A stretch of DNA of 64,000 nt from Nemertoderma westbladi (Eukaryota > Xenacoelomorpha > Nemertodermatida > Nemertodermatidae): NCBI GenBank assembly GCA_032718475.1, contig JAUCBJ010003571.1, positions 1 through 64,000 of the forward strand. Direction: 5' to 3'. The notes under the pieces were generated by a model. That model had not been told where the DNA came from. It made no database searches and saw only the letters and a program-made list of their open reading frames with translations. Positions 28,301 through 40,300 of this stretch are shown here, in pieces (the first letter of the stretch is position 1; every line of letters starts with the position of its first letter). The position numbers and the translations under genes were made by a program.

Positions 28301-31300
28301 TTTGCGGTACTGACACAAGTCAACACACTGAGGATTAAATTGCGACAGACTGTTATTGGGTGTTTATGTGACAGACGACTGTTAATAGATGACCACGACT
28401 GTGCGACTGTACCAGTTGCGGCCTCTGGTACCGGTAGAAGAAAAATGGGATCTGAGTCAACGGGTAACGATAAAGTGCTTTGGGAGCGAATACATTTCCG
28501 TATATTATCCAAGTTGATGGCGATAATCTTCATATCAGTTTGAATATATTGCAGTACGATGCACGATTGAGTAGATTGCAGCACAATGTTTGAATGTGTT
28601 GACTTGTGTCGGAACCGCAAGCTAAACTAGACCAACGTCCTTGTCGTTCCCGGATTCCATAATACAGTGGTAACAACTGTATCAGTTCGGTAGGCCTACT
28701 GCAGTATGGTACAGAATGACATAATTTCCTTAGCTACGGCTCGTTATGTCTATCAGCTGATATTACTTTGATTATTTCGAATTTAAGTAATATCCTACTT
28801 AGATAATCGGAATTTTTTGAAGCCCTTGACTGTTGGTAGACTATCTGGGACTTTTTTCTGACTGTTGGTGAGTTTTTCTCACTGTTGTTGGTAGGTCTTT
28901 TTGACTGTTGTCCTCAATACAACAGTATTGTCCTTAATTAGACCTATCCAAAGGGGGGGGGGGGGGGGGGGGTGCAATAAATCCTAAATAAGGCCCTCAC
29001 TATAAGTGCATAGAGTATTCTCGTTTGCGTATATGAATGTGGAGATTACTTTAGAGTTAATATTACTGTATATATTATTATTATCTATAATAAATTACTA
29101 TATTAATTGTTACAAAAACACGCATCACCGTATTACCATCTTACCCCACACCACAACCTTTGCTTTCTATGTATATAATATATCGTATTACTTACTTCTC
29201 CTATAGCAGCTGCTTCTTTCTCCTCTGTAACTAACATGGATTGAGCACCCACTTTAATTGTAATTCGCAGTAGGGCTTTTATAGGAGAAATGTTAACAAC
29301 GCATGTAACACGCACTTTGAGAGAGTTGTCAACGAAGTCCCCGTTGTTGATTGAAGGACAGTTATTATTGCCTACACTACACATCGTTGCTGGTTTCACA
29401 TCTGCAACACAAATAGACGGTACAAACATGTGTTGTGTAACAATATCGGGCGAAGTAGGAAATGATATATTTTACCTTACTAAGTAAGTAAGTACTCAAA
29501 TGCTGTATGGTACTCGAAGCATATTACAAATTCTTACCTATCACAAAAACGTAAAATATTGGACTGACGACTTTATCATCCGTGTTACCCTGTTCGTTCA
29601 CATAACATTCGTATTTTCCGGCACCGGTATTTTGGGCTGTGGCTGTAGAAGGATTCTGAAAAAAACATTAAAAAAAAAAAAAATAAGGATAAGGGAATAA
29701 ATAAAACTCATAAAAACTTAAAACTCCTAAAAATTCATATTTCTGATATATTTTGATTAATTTAATAATTAATATACTTTAAAACATAAAATAATCGTAC
29801 TATAAAATATGTATACCGAATTTCTACAATAAACTGTTGATAGTACATTTATTACATAATTATAACATTACGGTTTCTTTTAGTATATTAAACCAGATTA
29901 TACTTTTATTTTTTGATACTGCAAATGCAATGTAGAAGTTGAGCATCATAGCTATCAAAGGCGATTACTATTATTATTATTAATTTTGTGCGTTTATTCC
30001 AAATATTTTGGAGTATCTTTTAAAACAAATAGTTACACAATATTTATGATGAGAAGCTTTTGATATCAGCAGCACGATGGCGCGACGGAGAAAACCGTTG
30101 ATAAACCGAAGATCTAATGGGTTGACAGATGGCTGTCAATATCGCGGCTAAACGCTACGCCTACGCCTACGCCTACGCATCACCATAGTAAGCCAATAGG
30201 CCTACATATCTGAGTGTTTATTTTCAAGCTATTGATTCTCAACTAAATTGGGTTTTCTACAATATGTTAACTTTCGTTTATTGTTTTGGTTATTCTAAAC
30301 CCGACTCTGTAACCTTCTTCCTTACTAACATGCCTAAAGTTGTAGGTGTAGGTGTGTATGCGTAGGCATAGGTGTAGGGTAGGCATAGTGGTTACCCCTG
30401 TCAATAGCTGATAGTTTAAATCCTACACCACAGTTTATGACTTCCGAACTGTTTTAGTTCTGTGGTTTCTAAATATTTGAGCGGGCCGTGAGTTACAGAT
30501 TGGATGACTGCTGTCCTATTGATTTCATCCACAGTTATATTTATTAGTAATAGTTCGCCTCTGTCAACTCCACTTTAAATGACTGTTAAAATCTGTTGCA
30601 AGTAGAATTGGTTTCTTAAATTTGGATACAACTCTATTTATAACTACAGATTTACTCCCTGTATAACTAACTACAGGGAGGGTGTAAACGTTGTTATGCC
30701 ATCCTTGAGGTCTATCACGGTTTTTAGGAGCATTCTACATCTACAGTTGCTAACTCAATCGTAAAGCTGATGTCCATTTAGATCAGCACTGTAAAATTTA
30801 GCTAATTTCTCACAATTTGGCTTTAGATTATCTGTTCCACTGTCGAGTAGGGTTTCAATATCTAAGATGAATCAAAAGATGGAGTCGACATCAAGCATTC
30901 ATTGTGATCTATGAATCTAACATCTCTGATCTAAACAGCGCTGAGCCCAGTATCTCTACTAAGTTCTCCTGGCATTTTCTTTCGCCTCAGAATCTCTTCA
31001 TCTCACACTTCTCACACATCTCATTGGCTTCATTTATTCTGCATGTGACTAGATCTTACCGAATTTGAGATGAGATTTCAACTTTCTATGAGTCGATATC
31101 CAAAGCTGATCATGGGTGTCTGGAGTGATCAAGGTGTGCCTCAAGAAGGATTTTTTTAGCACCTTCACAGCATCTGCATAAGAGCTCCATCGTGTCTCAA
31201 CATGAGCCTTACCTTAAGGGTATACTTCAGCACCACTTTAATTCATTCAAACGTAGTTGACTTTGAAAATAATACCGGGGGGGGGGGGGCGAATTGCAAG

Positions 31301-34300
31301 GCACCATGGGGGCACCCATCGCATTGTTGTCCTCTCGTTCCATTGGTGGGAAGGCCACCTCTATCACATTGTGTAGTGGCAGTGGGGAATCCATCGCATT
31401 GGAATAATGTAAATATTATTATTATTAATGGAAAGTAATTTACAGTTACTGCAGTTTTTAAACAACTAAAAATAAGAGATATATCGACATGCCTTTTATT
31501 AAATATTACATAAATAAAAAATCGCAAATAATTACTAACAAACTGCTTGGTGTACAATTTATTCGTCCCGCCAACTATTGTAGTACCGTCTTTCTTCCAT
31601 TCGTATTCGGGGTTGCTTAGCTCAGGATCGGACACATAATCACATGAAAGGGATATTTCTTTGTCGGCATCCAATTTTTCATAAATATGTTCGTTGGTTG
31701 TTGTGGTTATTTCTAATGGATTAATTTCAATAATAATAAAATATTTACCAACATTCGCTAGATTATACATCTTGGTCCAATTTGTTGTAAATTGGTAGGG
31801 GAACTTGACGCTAATCCCATCTCAGCGAATTAATATCTCGTATCATTGTGAGATTATTAATTAAGTGAAAGCACCAGGTTACAATGGCACATTATTTCAA
31901 CCAAAATTATAAACTAAATTGAAGAAAACAAATTAATTTTGGTGATGGGACCGTTTTCAGGTACAATACCAAGTCTGTCTACTTCTAATGCGCAATAAGT
32001 TTGTTTGCCAAGATTTACAGATTTACATTTATATACATTTACATTTATAGTCAAGATTTACAGATGTTTTTTATAAAGTTATGTAATTAATTATGTTGTT
32101 AATAATTATTAGTAAGTTTGAACTACCTGCTATTTTTCATTTCTGAATAATAATAAAACACAAATAATAATAATGATAAAACACAAATAATAATAATAAA
32201 ACAGTTTTATTTTTGGGAGAAATCAGTTGCTAATTGCATTGGTTGGAGTTTGATTGCGTAAATAGTAATATGTCACTCAACGCTATTACAATTCATATAA
32301 TTTAGGTTAATGTGAAGTTTAAATTATCTGCACTGTACTGGGGTAAATGTTACACCTACATGTAGTACACCAGGTTAGTAAAAAATTAGTTTTCAGAGCC
32401 GGATTGAAAGAAACCATAAAAATAAACGAGAGTTACGAATATTGTAGAAAACCCAATTTAATTGAGAATCAACAGTCAGATGTATAGGCCTACCGGCTTA
32501 TACTTGTATATTGTGTAGGCCTACCGGCTTATACTTGTACTTGTATAATGTGTAGGCCTACCGGCTTATACTTGTACTTGTATATTGTGTAGGCCTACCG
32601 GCTTATACTTGTACTTGTATATTGTGTAGGCCTACCGGCTTATACTTGTACTTGTATATTGTGTAGGCCTACCGGCTTATACTTGTACTTGTATATTGTG
32701 TAGGCCTACCGGCTTATACTTGTACTTGTATATTGTGTAGGCCTACCGGCTTATACTTGTACTTGTATATTGTGTAGGCCTACCGGCTTATACTTGTACT
32801 TGTATATTGTGTAGGCCTACCGGCTTATACTTGTACTTGTATATTGTGTAGGCCTACCGGCTTATACTTGTACTTGTATATTGTGTAGGCCTACCGGCTT
32901 ATACTTGTATATTGTGTAGGCCTACCGGCTTATACTTGTACTTGTATATTGTGTAGGCCTACCGGCTTATACTTGTACTTGTATATTGTATAGGCCTACC
33001 GGCTTATACTTGTACTTGTATATTGTGTAGGCCTACCGGCTTATACTTGTACTTGTATATTGTATAGGCCTACCGGCTTATACTTGTACTTGTATATTGT
33101 ATAGGCCTACCGGCTTATACTTGTACTTGTATATTGTGTAGGCCTACCGGCTTATACTTGTATATTGTATAGGCCTACCGGCTTATACTTGTATATTGTG
33201 TAGGCCTACCGGCTTATACTTGTACTTGTATATTGTGTAGGCCTACCGGCTTATACTTGTATATTGTGTAGGCCTACCGGCTTATACTTGTACTTGTATA
33301 TTGTGTAGGCCTACCGGCTTATACTTGTACTTGTATATTGTGTAGGCCTACCGGCTTATACTTGTACTTGTATATTGTGTAGGCCTACCGGCTTATACTT
33401 GTACTTGTATATTGTATAGGCCTACCGGCTTATACTTGTACTTGTATATTGTATAGGCCTACCGGCTTATACTTGTACTTGTATATTGTGTAGGCCTACC
33501 GGCTTATACTTGTATATTGTATAGGCCTACCGGCTTATACTTGTATATTGTATAGGCCTACCGGCTTATACTTGTACTTGTATATTGTGTAGGCCTACCG
33601 GCTTATACTTGTACTTGTATATTGTATAGGCCTACCGGCTTATACTTGTACTTGTATATTGTATAGGCCTACCGGCTTATACTTGTACTTGTATATTGTA
33701 TAGGCCTACCGGCTTATACTTGTACTTGTATATTGTGTAGGCCTACCGGCTTATACTTGTACTTGTATATTGTGTAGGCCTACCGGCTTATACTTGTACT
33801 TGTATATTGTGTAGGCCTACCGGCTTATACTTGTACTTGTATATTGTGTAGGCCTACCGGCTTATACTTGTACTTGTATATTGTATAGGCCTACCGGCTT
33901 ATACTTGTACTTGTATGTTGTATAGGCCTACCGGCTTATACTTGTACTTGTATATTGTATAGGCCTACCGGCTTATACTTGTACTTGTATATTGTGTAGG
34001 CCTACCGGCTTATACTTGTATATTGTATAGGCCTACCGGCTTATACTTGTACTTGTATGTTGTGTAGGCCTACCGGCTTATACTTGTACTTGTATATTGT
34101 ATAGGCCTACCGGCTTATACTTGTACTTGTATGTTGTATAGGCCTACCGGCTTATACTTGTACTTGTATGTTGTATAGGCCTACCGGCTTATACTTGCAC
34201 TTGTATATTGTGTAGGCCTAGGTGTTGGCCTACACAATACCATCGTACTGTACAACTAATATTGTGTAGGCCTAGGTGTTGGCCTACACAATACCATCGT

Positions 34301-37300
34301 ACTGTACAACTAATATTGTGTAGGCCTAGGTGTTGGCCTACACAATACCATCGTACTGTACATCTAATATTGTGTAGGCCTAGGTGTTGGCCTACACAAT
34401 ACCATCGTACTGTACAACTAATATTGTGTAGGCCTAGGTGTTGGCCTACACAATACCATCGTACTGTACAACTAATATTGTGTAGTCTGTTCAATTTCGA
34501 AGCCATTCATGTACTGAAATTAATACTTACCAACACTCTCCACAATTTTGAATGTTATGGATGCACTGACGGTCCCATCCAGAAGTTGACAGGTTATTGG
34601 ACTGGAACTGTCTCCAACTAGATGTGTTATTTCCTGCGCATTTGGGGAAGTTACGCTGTTGACACCGGTCCACTTGTAATCACCAACTGAACCAACAACC
34701 TCACAACTAGGATTGTCGGCGTAAGTACAACACTTTAGATCAATTTGTTCGTCTTTTTGCACTAATAGTTTATTTGGATCAATAACAATATCTGAAACGA
34801 AAAATAAATTAATGTACATCATTCAATTTCAAATCATATTTTCATATTCATATAGTAATATTGTAATTTTTGGATGGCAGTATTGTTTCGTAGTGGAGGG
34901 TGGTGACGGGGTTGCTACTGTTTAGGCTACATTAGTATTTTACTGATAGTTCATATGTAAAATAATAAATCGTAGGCATATACTAGCTACTGTAAGGGCC
35001 ACCTCACCACTAGCTACTGTAAGGGCCACCTCACCACTAGCTACTGTAAGGGCCACCTCACCACTAGCTACTGTAAGGGCCACCTCACCACTAGCTACTG
35101 TAAGGGCCACCTCACCACACGATGTAACATTTGAGTTATAAACTTGGTTCACACCCACGAGAAACTTAGGCAACTGGTATTGGCATTCTATATTTTTTTA
35201 TAAATTTATAGCTAAATATACTTGAGGAACGAAATTTGCTCATGTTATGTAAGGAGGCCTGCAAAATGAAACAAGTTTCATAGTGAAATTTGTTTTTTGT
35301 AGTTAATCTCCACATTTAAACAAGCGCCATAAAACCCGTTGGACTGATATTCATAATACAAAATAATTAATCTACAGTAACTACTATATATATGTAGTTT
35401 GGTAGGTTCCTGAGTAAATCTACATATTATTTGATTATAGAATAATGGCTGTTGAGCCATAATGCCATAAAGTATTTGATCACTAACTGATTTTCTTCAT
35501 AGTGAGTGGATCAGTCTCTAAAACGCTAGGAGATCCACCGCTGATCTCGATTTTACATTTATATGGGACGTTAAATGGTACGAGATCATCTTTATGTACT
35601 TGGGAATCAGCGCCGTTAGCTGATTCTTCTGCTATCCCTGTTGAATCTCCTGGAAGTGATAAATGATTTTGCTATTTCAAGAATTATATATACTATTACG
35701 ATATATATAAAATGTTTCATTAATCATTTACTTACAATAAATATTGATTTGAATATAACAAATATATAGTAAATATTTTGAGCGATTTTTGTAGGTATTC
35801 TGATTATGATGTTTATACAGTATGAAATATATCTGATTAGGTTGGCTATTATTGATATTATTTAACAAAAAAGTTTAGCTTATGGAGTTGTATAATTATT
35901 TTAATTTTTCATAATCGCTAGTACTGCGTACACTAGTGCTAATTTAGTGGAAATCTACTAACGGTAGATGGTAACAGTAAACGGATCATTGGAACTGGTG
36001 CGAGCAGAGCAGGTAACCCGAATTTGATCTCCAGCAGCCATATTGCCCGCAGTGTTTACTGGAACTATACCGTTAGTAATGGGGGCAGCTGTAGCGGGGT
36101 TTGCATCCTCAGCTGTGTCAGCTGGTATAACATTTATACTCAATAGTAATTCAACAACTCTGCAATTCATTAATCAAATTTAGCAGCTAAGTTAATCCAC
36201 AATAAAACTGACTATGTTCGTGTAGCTGGTACCCAAACAATCATAAATCATACTAATTTATAGGATCGATTCAGAATCACTCTTCACCATAATGTGGGTA
36301 AACTCCCAACGGCTGCCATCGCAGAACTGATAACTAAATGTAGCGACATCTGATTAAATGGACTTGTTATATTAAATTAAATTAAACTAAAAGAGGTAAA
36401 CTTTAAGAGTCTTTCAAGTCTTTCACAAAAAACATCGTACTTGGGGTCAGCATATGCGTGATCTTGTTCTTATGCAACCCAAGGGCGAGTGGTCAGCCAT
36501 TGGCAATCCTGAAACATTTCTGCTAAAGGACACTAGTCAATCACATCCCTGAGCTGATCAGAAACGGCAGTTGTGTTTCTTTGTGGTGGAAAAACTTTTC
36601 CGAATTTTTTATTTTTATTATTAACAACATATAGTGCATTATGTACCATCCAATACTCACATGATCGATTTAGCCACACTCTCAAGTGTTTTGGTTCCAG
36701 AATCAGCTGTTTTTATGGCGCATTTGTAAGATGTTGGTGTATTTAGCCCAGCAGGTTCCGGTAAGAAGTTTGTATTAGCGCTCGCTGCTTTCACCACAGT
36801 ATCATCAGCTGTCATCCAAATATACTCCGCAGTGGTAGCTATATGATAAGATATTTCAGTGATTTAATTAAACCGTGCTAAGCACGATAAACTGGAGCTC
36901 TATTCGCCCCCTAGCGGCATGCAGCCGTGCTAAGCACGATAAACTGGAGCTCTATTCGCCCCCTAGCGGCATGCAGATGACTGTAAAAGTCTGTCTGTGT
37001 GTAGAATTCCTAATTAAGCCGTGCTAAGCACGATAAACTGGAGCTCTATTCGCCCCCAAGCGGCATGCAGATGACTGTAAAAGTCTGTCTGTGTGTAGAA
37101 TTCCTAATTAAGCCGTGCTAAGCACGATAAACTGGAGCTCTATTCGCCCCCTAGCGGCATGCAGATGACTGTAAAAGTCTGTCTGTGTGTAGAATTCCTA
37201 ATTAAGCCGTGCTAAGCACGATAAACTGGAGCTCTATTCGCCCCCTAGCGGCATGCAGATGACTGTAAAAGTCTGTCTGTGTGTAGAATTCCTAATTAAG

Positions 37301-40300
37301 CCGTGCTAAGCACGATAAACTGGAGCTCTATTCGCCCCCTAGCGGCATGCAGATGACTGTAAAAGTCTGTCTGTGTGTAGAATTCCTAATTAAGCCGTGC
37401 TAAGCACGATAAACTGGAGCTCTATTCGCCCCCTAGCGGCATGCAGATGACTGTAAAAGTCTGTCTGTGTGTAGAATTCCTAATTAAGCCGTGCTAAGCA
37501 CGATAAACTGGAGCTCTATTCGCCCCCTAGCGGCATGCAGATGACTGTAAAAGTCTGTCTGTGTGTAGAATTCCTAATTAAGCCGTGCTAAGCACGATAA
37601 ACTGGAGCTCTATTCGCCCCCTAGCGGCATGCAGATGACTGTAAAAGTCTGTCTGTGTGTAGAATTCCTAATTAAGCCGTGCTAAGCACGATAAACTGGA
37701 GCTCTATTCGCCCCCTAGCGGCATGCAGATGACTGTAAAAGTCTGTCTGTGTGTAGAATTCCTAATTAAGCCGTGCTAAGCACGATAAACTGGAGCTCTA
37801 TTCGCCCCCTAGCGGCATGCAGATGACTGTAAAAGTCTGTCTGTGTGTAGAATTCCTAATTAAGCCGTGCTAAGCACGATAAACTGGAGCTCTATTCGCC
37901 CCCTAGCGGCATGCAGATGACTGTAAAAGTCTGTCTGTGTGTAGAATTCCTAATTAAGCCGTGCTAAGCACGATAAACTGGAGCTCTATTCGCCCCCTAG
38001 CGGCATGCAGATGACTGTAAAAGTCTGTCTGTGTGTAGAATTCCTAATTAAGCCGTGCTAAGCACGATAAACTGGAGCTCTATACGCCCCCTAGCGGCAT
38101 GCAGATGACTGTAAAAGTCTGTCTGTGTGTAGAATTCCTAATTAAGCCGTGCTAAGCACGATAAACTGGAGCTCTATTCGCCCCCTAGCGGCATGCAGAT
38201 GACTGTAAAAGTCTGTCTGTGTGTAGAATTCCTAATTAAGCCGTGCTAAGCACGATAAACTGGAGCTCTATTCGCCCCCTAGCGGCATGCAGATGACTGT
38301 AAAAGTCTGTCTGTGTGTAGAATTCCTAATTAAGCCGTGCTAAGCACGATATACTGGAGCTCTATTCGCCCCCTAGCGGCATGCAGATGAACTGTAAAAG
38401 TCTGTCTGTGTGTAGAATTCCTAATTAAGCAATGCTTGTAGGTTACTATTTCCTAGTTCCAAACAGTCAACAATCTACCAATGCAGGTTTAGTGTCTGGT
38501 GGCCGCGATAGTAACAAACATTATTTATCTCATAGTTTCTCTTCTACTCATGATTTGTAATAATTTCAGCTACAGTAGTTATGAGGAACGTTGAGGGAAA
38601 ATTGAGGTGAGGGTACCTCAACACCGTATTATCCATCAGTCGACTGGCCTTGCGGAGGTCTCAGTAAAAATCGTAATAAGTCTAGTGGCAAAAGCGGATG
38701 ATGGGCGAATCGATTCGGAAATATTTATCAGGGGGATTCTAGAATTATGCAATACACGTATTTATGGCCGTTCTCCAGCGCAGATGTGTAAGGCCATCCA
38801 CTCCGGTAGCAACTGCCCCTCCATTATCGTGCATTCGATAAGACCTGGCAAACAGAGGCAAAAACAGCCGATGAAGCTGCTTGGCGAGAAACGCACATGC
38901 TTTAACCAAATTGGACCCTGGAACCAAGGTGCTTTTCCAGAACCCTGGAACAAAGCACTGGTCAAAGATAGGAGTTGTGCTGGTGAGGGGAGGTAGGCGC
39001 GATTGTCAACTCAAACTCCCATCCAGACGAGTTTATCGCCGGAACAGACGGTTTCACTGCCCACTACTTCAAACAGAAACCAGTACCTACCAACAATCTC
39101 CCACACCAAATCTATCTTCACCTTCACCCACTACCTTATTGACTGAAGTTGAACCGAAAGTGATGCAGTACAAGAGTTAGAAAACCGGTGGTGCGATTTA
39201 CAGTCTAATTGAAATTGTTTCAGTTTCGCAAGTTGCCATCTCAATTCTCGGTAAGGGAGATGATAGGATCTTAATTAACTGTATACTGTATAATGGTGAT
39301 GGTCAATATAATACACATATATATAATTGTACATGACGTGTATACAATTACATTGCTTACACATTGTATCTGATTGAACATTACATTACTGTTATCTCTC
39401 ACACTGTGTTATTTATTTATTATGTATCATGACTACTACAAAGTTCCTGAATGTCAAACCCTCGATCAAAATTTTTTAATTTATGTTGCTGTTTGACCTC
39501 AAACGTGACGTTAGCGCTGTTCCCCTCTTCTCCATTAATCAGCTAAGAAAAAGTAATATTTGGCTGTTATCTAACCTGCTGGCGCTATTGTCACATCGCA
39601 GGTGAGGGCACTGACCGAATTCCCCATACGGATGACATTGTCCCCAGTTACTGTAATTGCGGTCACCTTGGATAATGTCCGTGTGACTGACCGAATTCCT
39701 TGATCTACGCTTCCTACAGCGACCAACTTAGCCGCACAGTAATATTTACCAGTCGCAGATGTAGAATAGATCTAGAAGAAATAAAACAACCCCTTAACCC
39801 TATTAGTACCGGGCTATAAAATGTTGTACAAATACCGGGACGGGGTCATATTGACCCCCCCCCCCCCCCCCCCGCCTCTAAAATCTACAAATTTTTACTG
39901 ATTTTTTGTTTGTACGTAGGTATCACTAGTCTGGATCCGACCGAAAAAAAAAATTTTCGAAAAAATGGACTGGGATGGTTATATAGCAGCACCAAAATTA
40001 CAAGTAGTGCACAATTTTCACAAAATTTGAAAGTTACATTTTTCGGCTAATTGTTTTTCAATACAGGTTTTCTGGGGCGGAAAATACATTGGAATATATT
40101 TAAAAATGATATGATTACTATAAATGGCTGTTTAGTCCTCTCTGCGTAGGAAAAAAATGAATAAAACAAGTAACCAGCACTTTTCAGTTAGAACACAAAA
40201 TTTTTAATTCACTTATACGATGCTATAAATTCACATTTTCAGGTTTTCTAGGGCGCTGATTCTAATGGAATACATTTCTAATATGCCAGATCATTGCTAC

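Noticed and set aside
28291-28620. Open frames on both strands at 28.3-28.6 kb
   Set aside because: They fall inside the foldback element, whose symmetry makes both strands look alike.
34189-34621. Open frames on both strands over the 54-bp repeats
   Set aside because: Artefact of a 54-bp unit without stops; the region is in intron 15/16.
38607-38996. Host protein-coding gene on the plus strand
   Set aside because: Motifs match a Ty3/gypsy integrase tail with a frameshift. It lies inside an intron of the opposite strand.
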